This document shows positions 44,717-54,378 of a stretch of DNA of 64,000 bases, in pieces. Source of the DNA: Cylindrospermum sp. NIES-4074 (GTDB lineage Bacteria > Cyanobacteriota > Cyanobacteriia > Cyanobacteriales > Nostocaceae). The notes beneath the pieces are model-generated. The model did not search any database. It worked only from the letters and a program-made list of their open reading frames with translations, and was not told the origin of the DNA. Every line of letters starts with the position of its first letter. Position 1 is the first letter of the stretch. Location of the stretch: the NCBI GenBank assembly GCA_003994795.1, contig AP018269.1, positions 806,001-870,000 of the forward strand. The letters run 5' to 3'. A program made the translations under genes and the position numbers.

Positions 44717-44892
44717 GTAAGCATTCAGCACTTCAGCAGTCAGCAGTCAGGTAAAACCGGGTCTTAGACTGAAGTTTAAGGGTTTGCAGTTGGGTAAACT
44801 TACACCAAAGGCAATTAGTAATCCCTCTGTCAGAATGCTCATAAATTCTTGAAGGAAAGCTGATAGCTTGAAGCTACAAGCTGAATGCTTAC
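44717..44892. mobile_element. IS66-like MITE, copy B (176 bp)
   Basis: Terminal inverted repeats GTAAGCATTCAGC (44717-44729) and GCTGAATGCTTAC (44880-44892). The 8-bp flank ATATTCAT is duplicated exactly at 44709-44716 and 44893-44900. Internally it shares the ATGAGCATTCTGACAGAGG block (minus strand) with copies A and C. GTAA ends plus an 8-bp duplication fit the IS66 family. No transposase. Confidence 0.88.
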
Positions 44893-45861
44893 ATATTCAT
44901 CACGCTGTACAGATACAGCTGATATTGGCAATTAGCTAATTTATTCTTGCGGTAGTAGGTATAAAATTATTTAATATTGAACATTGTGCCACTAACAAAT
45001 CTGGACGATTCTCAAATTCTATATATAATTAATGTAGCAATAAACTTTCTTATTGATAGTGAGCCACTAAAGCCAAATTATGTTATCTTTGAAAGCGAAC
45101 GCTATTGAAAGCCACTCATGTCATTAAACGCGTGATTTGGTTAGTCTGTAAAACCTCTGTGTGCAACATGGTTAGAGCCGCATACCCTAGAAATTCGTTG
45201 CAAGAAAGCCGTCACAGCAGTCGGGGAAGCGCTTACTTGTTTGCACCGATGGCAAACTTCAATGTGATGGCTGAAGTTGGGGATGTTCCACCCTAATTTA
45301 ATTTTATTTAGGCATAAACACTGTCATAAATTCAACAATAATTACATTTTAATGCTGGGCGAAAATGTTATTGACTCTTGATAACTGCTTGAGCAGATGT
45401 AGTATTGTTGAAAAATAGCTTGTTGATATCAGTTGTGGCAAAAGATGGAAACCGCGTAACAGGGATTACTGTGAAGGTGAACAACTATATCTATACTTGC
45501 ATAACAAGCTTTGCAAATTTTCCGGACAAACAAAAAAGTAGCTTGTCTCAACTACCCCATCTCATCGGCTGAAGTTTGATATTGCCATTCACTGATATTG
45601 ACTGATTAATTCAGTTCGGCAAAAACTTTTACCAGGGTTTCCCATGAGACAAGGTTATTTTGCATATCAATCGTGGAATTCTACAACACCCGAGTTGGAG
45701 AATTTATTATCCAGTCGCATCAAGGCTTTTCTACTTGTTTAGGAAACCATATAACAATGCTGCAAAGTCTGTGTAGCAATTCTCAGCTAATTCACAGCTT
45801 GAGAAATATGGACATAAGTATAAATGCCAAAAAAATAGGATACAGGGTGAACAAATTTTTC
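44893..45861. other. Non-coding stretch between two MITE copies
   Basis: About 970 bp with no recognisable gene. Short open frames exist at 45105-45296 (63 codons) and 45643-45741 (32 codons starting MRQGYFAYQSWNS), but neither has a ribosome site or a family I know. The region may be decayed coding DNA. Confidence 0.45.
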
Positions 45862-46126
45862 GTAAGCATTCAGCCATCAGCCGTCAGCTATCAGCAATCT
45901 TCAAGAATTTATGAGCATTATGACAGAGGGATTACTAATTGTTTTTGGTGTAATTATCCCTTGATAAAAACCCTTAAACTCAGTCTAAAACTCTGTTTTA
46001 GACTTTCCTGCGGAACGCTACGCGTTGGCGGTTCGCGGAGCGTGTCGCAGACAAGCCTGCGCTTTGCGCTTACGGCGTGAGATCAGTCGAACGCTGACTG
46101 CTGAATGCTGATAGCTGAATGCTTAC
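45862..46126. mobile_element. IS66-like MITE, copy C (265 bp)
   Basis: Ends GTAAGCATTCAGC (45862-45874) and GCTGAATGCTTAC (46114-46126), with a perfect 8-bp target duplication AATTTTTC at 45854-45861 and 46127-46134. Longer than copy B because of a GC-rich palindromic block (46008-46070: CCTGCGGAACGCTACGCG and GGTTCGCGGAGCGTG) that matches other dispersed repeats. Its right end is 47 bp before the acyltransferase ATG. Confidence 0.9.
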
Positions 46127-46173
46127 AATTTTTCAACACAGTCAACAACAATTTATTTGAGAGTTCTGTAGCC

Positions 46174-46872
46174 ATGAATCACCAGAAATATTCCTTAAAA
46201 TTGCAGCGTTTGCAAGAGCTTGTAATTACTACTTTATTCAGCAATATTCCCACTATTGCTCTAGGTACTAAGCTACGAAATTTGATTTATCGTAGTATTT
46301 TCTCCCGCTTAGGTAGCCAAGTTTATATTCAAAGCGGTGCTGAATTCCTGAACACTTCTTGTATTGAAATTGGCGATGGAGTGTATATTTTCAGAGGTGT
46401 ACGTTTAGATGCCAAAGGGCACTCAAATAATAAACTGCATCTGAAAAACCGGGTAGCAATTGAGCGTAACGTGGATATAGGATGTATGGAAGACACGTAT
46501 ATTCAGATTGAAGAAGATACCTTCATCGGCCCTAACGTGTGCATTGCTGGGCCTGGAGACATCAAAATTGGTAAGCACTGCATGATAGCATCCCACTCTG
46601 GAATATATGCTAATAATCATAATTTTGACGATCCAAAGTCACCGATTAGACATCAAGGTATTACGCGCAAGGGAATTGTGATTGAGGATGACTGTTGGCT
46701 AGGACATGGAGTGACGGTATTAGATGGTGTCACTATTGGTAAAGGTAGTGTTATCGGTGCAGGAGCAGTTGTCACTAAAGATATTCCTCCCTTTTCTGTA
46801 GCTGTAGGTACGCCGGCACGAGTTATTAAAAGTCGAATTGCCAGGGATCTGGTGAAATTATCTCCAGACTGA
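46174..46872 (+). CDS. Hexapeptide-repeat acyltransferase (CatB/maltose acetyltransferase-like)
   Basis: 232 residues. A left-handed beta-helix of hexapeptide repeats (IEIGDGVYIFRGVRLDAKG, IGPNVCIAGPGDIKIGKHC) is followed by IVIEDDCWLGHGVTVLDGVT and GAGAVVTKDIPPFSVAVGTP. The catalytic His is in NNHNFDDP. Relatives acetylate sugars or polysaccharide precursors; the acceptor is unknown. The frame runs upstream into the MITE, so the ATG at 46174 is chosen. The MITE insertion just upstream may have changed its promoter. Confidence 0.85.
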   Translation: MNHQKYSLKLQRLQELVITTLFSNIPTIALGTKLRNLIYRSIFSRLGSQVYIQSGAEFLNTSCIEIGDGVYIFRGVRLDAKGHSNNKLHLKNRVAIERNVDIGCMEDTYIQIEEDTFIGPNVCIAGPGDIKIGKHCMIASHSGIYANNHNFDDPKSPIRHQGITRKGIVIEDDCWLGHGVTVLDGVTIGKGSVIGAGAVVTKDIPPFSVAVGTPARVIKSRIARDLVKLSPD

Positions 46873-47232
46873 GTTAGCGACTGTGCGTAGCGTCACTCGA
46901 AAAGCAGGAGGAAAGAAAGCTTTTTGCACAGATTTTTCCACCTTTTGCAACTGGATAGTTATTTCTGCCATACTGCACTAGCAACTTGGGTTAGATTAGT
47001 GTCTTGTCTGGGAAACTTGTATTGTCAGTTAACGTCACAGGGGTAATAAGTCTATATTTCTGAGGGGCATCTATATTAAGTCAGACAAACCATAGCACCA
47101 GATTCTCTTCTCTCACTAGAGTCCTCCAAAAAAAGGACGAGATGTGGGTAATATAAAGGAGCTACATTTTCTGCATGGCAGATTCACCAGAGATCAGCTC
47201 TCACCTTTGTCATACCCCTTGGAGATATTTCT
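46873..47232. other. Upstream region of psbI
   Basis: 360 bp without a gene. A small hairpin (GTGCGTAGCGTCAC, near 46882) follows the acyltransferase stop. The psbI promoter must lie here; a GGAG ribosome site is at 47220-47223, 9 nt before the ATG. Confidence 0.5.
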
Positions 47233-47349
47233 ATGCTGACTTTAAAAATCGCTGTTTATATTGTTGTTGCCTTATTTGTAGGCATCTTCGTTTTTGGGTT
47301 CTTGTCGAATGACCCAGCTCGTAACCCCGGACGTCGGGATTCAGAGTAA
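47233..47349 (+). CDS. psbI: Photosystem II reaction centre protein I (PsbI)
   Basis: 38 residues: [20 protein letters not shown] as one membrane helix, then the conserved stromal tail [16 protein letters not shown] and a final SE. PsbI is a small photosystem II subunit next to the D1 protein and helps dimer stability and assembly. Length and sequence match PsbI closely. GGAG precedes the ATG by 9 nt. It lies upstream of the DUF3769 gene, and a hairpin at 47540-47580 separates them. Confidence 0.95.
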   Translation: MLTLKIAVYIVVALFVGIFVFGFLSNDPARNPGRRDSE

Positions 47350-47539
47350 AAACGCGACAAATCGTCTACGACTGCCGGAAGGCGGAAGACACTAAACACC
47401 ACAGACACTTGCTACCCTTCCCTTTGGGACGCTGCTCGCGTTTGGAAAGCCGCCCTTCGGGCATCTACAAATCTGGAAGAGCAACGCAGCGTTATGCTGC
47501 TAGCTGCTTGCTACAGGTAGGCAGAAGGCGAAAGTCGGA

Positions 47540-47580
47540 AGGCAAATGTGTAACTTAGTCCTTCCGGCTGACATTTGCCT
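47540..47580 (+). terminator. Hairpin between psbI and the DUF3769 gene
   Basis: Perfect 10-bp arms AGGCAAATGT (47540-47549) and ACATTTGCCT (47571-47580), followed by ATTTGTTAG. It may end the psbI transcript. The 47390-47530 stretch before it carries dispersed repeat DNA (GGGACGCTGCTCGCG). Confidence 0.55.
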
Positions 47581-47606
47581 ATTTGTTAGATTGATTATGC
47601 TGAGAT

Positions 47607-50327
47607 ATGCTTCATCCAGTTCTGCCGCCTGATCCACCTCCGATTATTGAAACGTTAAAACCTGCAAATTCTATTTCATCTGCCTCATCTGTAGAGGCCC
47701 AGACTGGAGTTCAGCAACCTGCAAGTCCAGAAAACACGGAGAATTCTCGGCGTCTGGCAACTCCTAGCAAGGTAAATCAGGATGACTTAGTAGCTGCCAA
47801 AACTCTATTTGCACCCGCTAAACCAGAAATCTCTCCACCAGAATTTTCTCCCCTTATTGCCCATAGAAGTGCGGCACTTTTGGGACAGCCGTTAACGGTT
47901 GGTTATCCGCAAATTTCCAGTTCTAATCCTGACAAAAGCGGCAGTCTCAATCCTTCTACCGCAACATTTCCGCCAGTTTCCAGTGAAGTTGCGCCAAGGG
48001 AAGCAGGAGAAAAAACAGCAGAGGAGCAGGCTGACGCTGTGAGCGTTAGCGGCTCGACTGAGGCTTCCCTGCGGGACGCTGCGCGATCGCCAAACGTCCA
48101 AACAAAGAGCAGGGGAGCAGAGGAGAAAGCAGAATTTTTCCCCTCAGCCACTACTACCCCAATTCAAGCTCCACAGCTGAACACAACTGCTTCTAAGTCT
48201 CAATTCGTAGCTGAAAAATTAGCCCAACCAAAACAGCAAAGTATTATTACACAGGATGCGGCGGGCAAAATTAATTTATCTGTATCTAATCCGGAAAATG
48301 AGCCGAGTTCTCAACCAGTACAAAATATTATTGAGTTCAAGTCTCGTAACCCGACTAATCAACCGACAGCCCCATCTTCTATAGAATTCCAGCCCCGTAC
48401 CCAACAAACCTCACCACAGGGCGAAGTCCTCAAGCAGCCACAAAGTCCACCCAGTGAGACAACGCAACCAGCGAGAGCGCGCGTTGTGGAAGTTACAGCC
48501 GATCGCCAGGAATATGACGAACAACGCCGGATTGTCACTGCTGTAGGTAAAGTGGTGGTGCGGTTTGATGGGGCGGTAGTGGATGCCGATCGCCTACAGG
48601 TAAATTTGGATAATTTAATCGCCGTGGGTGAAGGCAATGTTGCCTTAACTAGGGGTGATCAGGTGTTGCGAGGACAACGCTTTACCTATAATTTTGTTCA
48701 AGATACTGGGGACATAGAAAATGGTAAAGGAGAAATTTACGTCCCCAACGCCTCAACAGATTTTGCTTTCTTACCTACTGATGTGACAGCAGGTGGTGTT
48801 CCTAGATTTCCGCCAAGCGATCGCATTCGTGCCAATCAGCCAACCGCTGGTGTTAGCAGTCCCGGAGGAGTTGACTTTAGCTTTGGTGGTGGTGCAGATG
48901 CCAGAAACATCCCACCACCGAAATCTGGAGGTGAAGTCAAGCGGCTACGCTTTGAAGCTCAACGGATTGAGTTCTTTCCGCGAGGCTGGCAAGCCAGGGA
49001 CGTGCGGATTACCAATGACCCTTTTTCGCCCCCAGAACTAGAGTTAAGGGCTTCTAAAGTCACCGTGACGCGCCAAGCACCCTTAATTGATCGCATCACC
49101 ACACAGCGTCAGCGTTTAGTATTTGACCAAAAGCTTGCCGTACCCATTCCCATAAATGAGCGGACGATCGACCGACGGGAGCGAGAAGTTACACCAGGAA
49201 TTGTGTCCTTTGGCTTTGATGGCAATAAGCGGGGCGGTTTATTTATTGAGCGAGGCTTTGAACTGATAAATACAGAACAGTCCAGCTTGAGAATCACTCC
49301 CCAATTTTTTGTCCAAAAATCGCTACAAGATAGCGATGGTTTGGGAGCGCTATTTGGTGTCAAAGCCAGGCTGAATAGTGTTTTGAGTCCCAAGGCTACA
49401 ATTCAGGGTACTGGAGAGTTAACCAGTTTTGACTTGACCCAGGTAGAAAATAATTTGCGGGCTAGTTTGCGATTACGCCAGATTTTAGGCGATGTCAACC
49501 CCCATTTATTAAATCTGGAATATAGCTATCGCGATCGCCTTTACAACGGTACCCTGGGCTATCAAACCGTCCAAAGTAGTCTCGGTGGCGTCATCACCTC
49601 TCCTGTAATTCCTTTAGGCAAAAGCGGCATCAACTTGAGCTATCAAGGAGGCGCTCAGTATATCGACGCTAATACAGATCGCCAAGACTTACTCAAGCCA
49701 AAGCGAGAGAACGATCGCATTTCTCTAGGTCGCTTACAAGGTAGTGCTGCTCTTAGTGGGGGCCTACAACTGTGGCAGGGGAAACCATTACCACCCACTG
49801 CCACTGAGGGATTACGATATACACCCAACCCTGTAGTTCCTTACTTACAAGCTTTTGCTGGACTCACAGGTACTTCTAGCTACTATAGCAATGGTGATAA
49901 CCAAAGCACCTTGACCGGGACAATCGGCTTGGTAGGGCAGATTGGTAATTTTTCTCGACCCTATTTAGACTATACAGCGTTTAATGTCAGCTATTCCCAA
50001 GGTTTAAACAGCGGATTATCACCCTTTTTGTTTGATCGTTCTGTTGATAACAGAGTGCTAAGTGCGGGAGTTTCACAGCAAATTTATGGGCCATTTCGCT
50101 TAGGCTTTCAAACATCAGTGAATTTAGATACAGGTAGAGAAACTAGCACTGACTACATTATGGAATATAGCCGCCGCACCTATGGAATTACCTTGCGTTA
50201 CAATCCAGTGCTGCAATTAGGTGGTTTTAGTATCCGCATTAGTGACTTTAACTGGACTGGTGGTTCTGATACCTTTTCTACAGATGAAGTTAGACCAGTT
50301 GTGGGTGGTGTGCGACGGGATAATTAA
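47607..50327 (+). CDS. DUF3769 protein, LptD/OstA-like outer-membrane protein
   Basis: 906 residues. After a long Pro/Ser/Gln-rich N-terminal region (about 1-295) comes an OstA-like domain (VVEVTADRQEYDEQRRIVTA, VVRFDGAVVDADRLQVNLDN), then a beta-rich C-terminal half that should form an outer-membrane barrel (LGFQTSVNLDTGRETSTDY, YGITLRYNPVLQLGG). LptD relatives insert lipopolysaccharide into the outer leaflet; the cyanobacterial form is called DUF3769. No classical signal peptide is seen at the ATG used, so the start may be wrong. Residues about 143-162 (48033-48092) are encoded by dispersed repeat DNA. Confidence 0.8.
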   Translation: MLHPVLPPDPPPIIETLKPANSISSASSVEAQTGVQQPASPENTENSRRLATPSKVNQDDLVAAKTLFAPAKPEISPPEFSPLIAHRSAALLGQPLTVGYPQISSSNPDKSGSLNPSTATFPPVSSEVAPREAGEKTAEEQADAVSVSGSTEASLRDAARSPNVQTKSRGAEEKAEFFPSATTTPIQAPQLNTTASKSQFVAEKLAQPKQQSIITQDAAGKINLSVSNPENEPSSQPVQNIIEFKSRNPTNQPTAPSSIEFQPRTQQTSPQGEVLKQPQSPPSETTQPARARVVEVTADRQEYDEQRRIVTAVGKVVVRFDGAVVDADRLQVNLDNLIAVGEGNVALTRGDQVLRGQRFTYNFVQDTGDIENGKGEIYVPNASTDFAFLPTDVTAGGVPRFPPSDRIRANQPTAGVSSPGGVDFSFGGGADARNIPPPKSGGEVKRLRFEAQRIEFFPRGWQARDVRITNDPFSPPELELRASKVTVTRQAPLIDRITTQRQRLVFDQKLAVPIPINERTIDRREREVTPGIVSFGFDGNKRGGLFIERGFELINTEQSSLRITPQFFVQKSLQDSDGLGALFGVKARLNSVLSPKATIQGTGELTSFDLTQVENNLRASLRLRQILGDVNPHLLNLEYSYRDRLYNGTLGYQTVQSSLGGVITSPVIPLGKSGINLSYQGGAQYIDANTDRQDLLKPKRENDRISLGRLQGSAALSGGLQLWQGKPLPPTATEGLRYTPNPVVPYLQAFAGLTGTSSYYSNGDNQSTLTGTIGLVGQIGNFSRPYLDYTAFNVSYSQGLNSGLSPFLFDRSVDNRVLSAGVSQQIYGPFRLGFQTSVNLDTGRETSTDYIMEYSRRTYGITLRYNPVLQLGGFSIRISDFNWTGGSDTFSTDEVRPVVGGVRRDN
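48033..48095. repeat. GC-rich dispersed repeat inside the DUF3769 gene
   Basis: ACGCT-GTG-AGCGT is an inverted pair, followed by CCTGCGGGACGCTGCGCG, which matches the family consensus CCTnCGG(A/G)ACGCTnCGCG also found at 4952 (reverse), 46008 and 2550 (reverse). The frame stays open. Confidence 0.6.
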
Positions 50328-50408
50328 TTTGAATTGTTGCAGTTGGGGTGTAAATAAGAGTCGGAAACATTCTTCACTTCATGACGCTACGCGAACAATT
50401 TTTAATTC

Positions 50409-51902
50409 TTAATTGTTCAAGGGCAGAATAATTGTAAATGTAGTACCAACACCAAGTTCACTTGTTACTTTAATTTCGCCCTTGTGAGCGTCAATGCACC
50501 TTTTGACAATCACTAATCCCAGTCCAGTACCCTGAATTGTTTTCACATTCGAGGCTCGATAAAATGATTCAAAAAGTCGGTTCTTGTCTGCTTCTGGAAT
50601 GCCAATTCCTTGGTCTTTAATCTGAAAAGTTGCTACTCCTGCAACCGAGTCGCAGGTGAGGTCAAAGTGAATCTGTCCACCTTGGGGAGAATACTTAACT
50701 GCATTGGAAAGTAAATTTCCGAATAGGTATTGTAGGAGTTGTTCATCCATCACAGCATCTGTATGATGACTATGACAGGTAAAAATGATTTCATGGGGGC
50801 GACTTTCAATAGTAGAAAATTCTGCAATTAGCTCTTGACAGAATTGCTCTAAATTTAATAAAGCCGGGTTGCACTCAAGTTTTCCTGCCTCTGCTCGACC
50901 CATGAACAATACATCTTCCATGAGTTTTTTCATGGATTGCACAGCACCTTGAATTCTTTTTAAATATGTGTGTTTTTTGGATTCTGCTAAATTCGTTCCT
51001 TGGATTTCTATGAGTTCTACTGCTGTTTGAATCACAGTTAGGGGATTACGGAATTCATGAGATACTGTAGATATAAATAGAGACTTGAGACGGTTAAGTT
51101 CTTGCTCTTTATCCAAAGCTTGCTCTAGCATTTCCGTTTGTCGCCGTTCGCTCAGATCCCAGAAAACAACTACTACACCACTTATATTGTCAGGTCGTCG
51201 CTTGAGGGGTGAAGCACTGTCGCCAATTGGCACTTTTTTGCCATCTTTGGTAATTAGAGATGTGAATTCCCCCAAATAAACAACCTGTTGTTCTCGTAGC
51301 ACTTTTGTTACGGGGTTTTCTAGTGTTGCTTCTGTTACTTCATCGACAATTTGGAGGATATCTGTAACGTTTTTTCCTAAAGCATCTTTTTCCTTCCAGC
51401 CAGTCAGCATCTGGGCTGCGGGATTAATGAAAGTGACAATTTCCTGCTCATTTGTGGCGATTACAGCATCACTCATCGAGTTTAATAGAGTCGCTAACTG
51501 GTCGCGATTTTCTCGCAGTTCCAGTTCTAGCTGGTGTTTTAATAGACCAATCTCTATAGCTATACGTAAATCTTTAATCGTAAAGGGTTTAACAATATAA
51601 CCGAAAGGTTGGGTAATTTTTGCTCGTTCTAAAGTATGGTCATCACCATATGCAGTCAGAAAAATGACTGGTATATCTAAATGCTCACGAATATAACCAG
51701 CGGCAGTAATACCATCCATCTCCCCTTTGAGGACAATATCCATTAATACTAGTTGTGGTTGCGTTTCTAATGCCTTGGCAATGGCAACTGTCCCAGAAGA
51801 AGCTGTACCCGTAACAATGTACCCTAGTTGACTAAGTTGGCTGGCAATAGTTCTAGCCACAATCACTTCATCTTCAACGACTAAAATTCTAGCTTGCCCC
51901 AT
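50409..51902 (-). CDS. Hybrid response regulator - PAS - histidine kinase
   Basis: 497 residues. An N-terminal receiver domain with phospho-acceptor Asp55 (LVLMDIVLKG) and conserved Lys106 region (IVKPFT) is followed by a PAS domain (about 132-250), then HisKA with His282 (VSHEFRNPL) and HATPase_c (LLSNAVKYSPQGG, GTGLGLVIVKRC). It can both receive and pass on a phosphate. It starts 7 bp after the upstream sensor kinase gene stop, so that kinase is the likely phosphate donor. Output target unknown. Confidence 0.92.
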   Translation of the reverse strand: MGQARILVVEDEVIVARTIASQLSQLGYIVTGTASSGTVAIAKALETQPQLVLMDIVLKGEMDGITAAGYIREHLDIPVIFLTAYGDDHTLERAKITQPFGYIVKPFTIKDLRIAIEIGLLKHQLELELRENRDQLATLLNSMSDAVIATNEQEIVTFINPAAQMLTGWKEKDALGKNVTDILQIVDEVTEATLENPVTKVLREQQVVYLGEFTSLITKDGKKVPIGDSASPLKRRPDNISGVVVVFWDLSERRQTEMLEQALDKEQELNRLKSLFISTVSHEFRNPLTVIQTAVELIEIQGTNLAESKKHTYLKRIQGAVQSMKKLMEDVLFMGRAEAGKLECNPALLNLEQFCQELIAEFSTIESRPHEIIFTCHSHHTDAVMDEQLLQYLFGNLLSNAVKYSPQGGQIHFDLTCDSVAGVATFQIKDQGIGIPEADKNRLFESFYRASNVKTIQGTGLGLVIVKRCIDAHKGEIKVTSELGVGTTFTIILPLNN

Positions 51903-51909
51903 TTGATAT

Positions 51910-54339
51910 TTACTTGTCCCACGTTAACTGCGGAAATTGGATGTTGAATACTGTTCCCTGATTACGTTCTACAGTAATTGTGCCTTCTAGTTGTTCTGTT
52001 ACTAAATCATAAACTAACGAAAGACCCAAAGAATCAGTATTTCTCCAATTTAAGTCATTTGGTAAACCAATACCATTATCTTGGACTGTCATCTCAATAC
52101 TATTAAGATGGGTATGTAACTTAATGTAAATTGTTCCTACTTGTTCGTTAGGGAAAGCGTGCTTTAAGGCGTTAGAGATTAATTCATTGATAATCAGCCC
52201 ACAAGCGATCGCTTGGTCAACATTCAAATTAACTGGAGCTATATTAGTTTTTAGACCGATCCTTCCAGGCCCGATCTGATAAGAGATGAGTAAGTTGGCT
52301 GCCAGATTATTGATATAGTCAGCAACATCCAGGTTGCCAATATTGGGGGAAGTGTATAAGTTTTTGTGAATTAGAGAGATTGACTCAATGCGGTTTTGGC
52401 TTTCTCTGAGCGCTCTGAGGACTTCGGGATCTTTGAGTGTGTGAGCTTGGAGTTGTAACAGACTAGAGACAATCTGCAAGTTATTTTTAACTCGATGATG
52501 AATTTCCTTTAACAGAACTTCTTTTTCAGCCAACGCACTTCTTAACTTGACTTCAGCTTTGTGTCGTTGAGCCAGTTCGCTCTGGGCTTGCTGAAATATA
52601 CTGGATTGTTGAATGGCGATCGCAATTTGCACTGTCAGCTGGTCGAGCAAATCCAATTGATGTTGTTCCCATTCCCGTGGGCCAGAGCATTGGTGAGCGA
52701 TTAGTAAACCCCAAAGCCGAGAATTTACATGATCCCCATCCACTTTGAGGAGAATGGGGACGACTAAATTTGCTTTGACCTCAAACTGTGCCAACAAGTG
52801 AATATGGCAATCAGTGAGGTCGGCTTCATAAATATTGGCGATCGCACGTTTGATTCCTTGATGATATCCTTGTTCTATCCCGTTTTGAAAACAGGTATCG
52901 TTAATTTCTTTACCCAAAGCAATAGTCCATCCAGGTTCCACCGATTCCGCTACAACTGCACCGCTCATATCAGCAGCAAATTGATAAACTACCACTCGAT
53001 CAACTTGTAGCAAATCTCGTACTTCTGTAACTGTGGCATTCAAAATATCTTGGAGATTCAGCGATTGACGAATCCGTTCAGCAATGGTTCGCATCAATTG
53101 CTCTCTCTCAGCTGTAGCCCTGAGCGCTCGTTCAGATTGCTTGCGCTCTGTGATATCCTGCCCAATGCCTATAATTTGACCATTTGCCAGCCTAAAATTA
53201 ATCCAAGACGTATCTATGACACGGCCATCCTGCACCTGAGTTCTAAAGTCACCCCAAACGTTGTGTGCAGATTGAATAAAATTAATCACAGATTGTCGAT
53301 ATTCAAAATCAGGGTATAAACTTTCCAGCAGATCGCTAGTTTGAATATCTTTCATATTCCAACCAATAACACGTTCCCATTCGTGGTTTACCCATTTGAG
53401 TTTACCTTTGGCATCAATGAGTGAAATCATCAGCGGAATAATCTCAAAAATAGTTCTGAGAAAATCATTTTGTTCTATAATTCTAGCCTCCGCATCTTTG
53501 CGATTTGTGATGTCATAAAACACCTTTAAAATTGCTATTTCCCCATTAAATTGTAAATTTTTAAGCGAAGTAATTGCCCACAAAGAATTACCATCCAATC
53601 TCTTCAGTTTGATTTCATAATTTTGCCCAGAGCCATTTTGAGCAAAAGCCGCTAACACTTCCTCTCGCTCAGATGGATTATGGTATAACTCTGAAGTTTG
53701 GTAATTGGCTAAATCTTCGGAAGACCAACGAAAGATTTGCCTAAATTCTTGGTTAGCATCTAAAATCATCCCGTCTGATAACCGTGATATAACTAAAGGC
53801 ATGGGCAGAGTTTCAAAAATAGTCTGATATCTGACTTCACTCTGATCATGCAGAATTTTTTGCCGATGTAACTCTAAATTTCTGATTACTAATTTTGTCA
53901 AACTCTGTAATGCTGCTTGTTCCTTAACGCCCAAGTTGCGAGGAGAAAAATCAATTACACAAAGACAACCTAATGCAAAACCATCAGAATTAATCAGAGG
54001 AACTCCCGCATAGAAGCGGTAATTGGCATCTGATATCACCAAGGGATTTGTGGCAAACCTTTCATTCTGCAAAGTGTCCGGAATAATTAATATTTGATTT
54101 TGCTCAATAGTGCAATCACCAAAAGAAAGATGACGAGGAAATTCTGATCTAGTAACTCCAATTTTTGATTTAAACCATTCCCGCTCTGCATCGATTAGAC
54201 TAATTAAAGCAATTGGTGTTTCACACAAATCAGCAGCCAGTTGAGCCAGATCATCAAAAACTGCTTCAGATGGTGTATCTAATATCTGATATTGACGGAG
54301 TGCTTCTAGCCGTTGGCTTTCATTTTCAGGAAACAGCAT
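51910..54339 (-). CDS. Multi-sensor histidine kinase: GAF-PAS-PAS-GAF(CBCR-like)-HisKA_2
   Basis: 809 residues. Residues 1-160 form a GAF domain (FDDLAQLAADLCETPIALIS). Two PAS domains follow (about 168-290 and 290-410). A phytochrome-type GAF (about 430-600) holds Cys483 in a DTCF motif and Cys511 in a CH motif, the pattern of DXCF cyanobacteriochromes. The C-terminus is a HisKA_2/HWE-type kinase (EIHHRVKNNLQIVSSLLQLQ). It is the first gene of a two-gene operon with the hybrid response regulator. Confidence 0.9.
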   Translation of the reverse strand: MLFPENESQRLEALRQYQILDTPSEAVFDDLAQLAADLCETPIALISLIDAEREWFKSKIGVTRSEFPRHLSFGDCTIEQNQILIIPDTLQNERFATNPLVISDANYRFYAGVPLINSDGFALGCLCVIDFSPRNLGVKEQAALQSLTKLVIRNLELHRQKILHDQSEVRYQTIFETLPMPLVISRLSDGMILDANQEFRQIFRWSSEDLANYQTSELYHNPSEREEVLAAFAQNGSGQNYEIKLKRLDGNSLWAITSLKNLQFNGEIAILKVFYDITNRKDAEARIIEQNDFLRTIFEIIPLMISLIDAKGKLKWVNHEWERVIGWNMKDIQTSDLLESLYPDFEYRQSVINFIQSAHNVWGDFRTQVQDGRVIDTSWINFRLANGQIIGIGQDITERKQSERALRATAEREQLMRTIAERIRQSLNLQDILNATVTEVRDLLQVDRVVVYQFAADMSGAVVAESVEPGWTIALGKEINDTCFQNGIEQGYHQGIKRAIANIYEADLTDCHIHLLAQFEVKANLVVPILLKVDGDHVNSRLWGLLIAHQCSGPREWEQHQLDLLDQLTVQIAIAIQQSSIFQQAQSELAQRHKAEVKLRSALAEKEVLLKEIHHRVKNNLQIVSSLLQLQAHTLKDPEVLRALRESQNRIESISLIHKNLYTSPNIGNLDVADYINNLAANLLISYQIGPGRIGLKTNIAPVNLNVDQAIACGLIINELISNALKHAFPNEQVGTIYIKLHTHLNSIEMTVQDNGIGLPNDLNWRNTDSLGLSLVYDLVTEQLEGTITVERNQGTVFNIQFPQLTWDK

Positions 54340-54378
54340 TAGGGCTTGTGTTGTAATAATATTTTGTAATTAGGAAAG

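Noticed and set aside
45105-45296. 63-codon open frame between the MITE copies, containing an RGS tripeptide
   Set aside because: Considered as a PatS-like signalling peptide, but it lacks the RGSGR pentapeptide and any ribosome site.
45673-46080. 135-codon plus-strand open frame
   Set aside because: Its second half is MITE copy C and its first half has no ribosome site or recognisable family; it is a chance frame.
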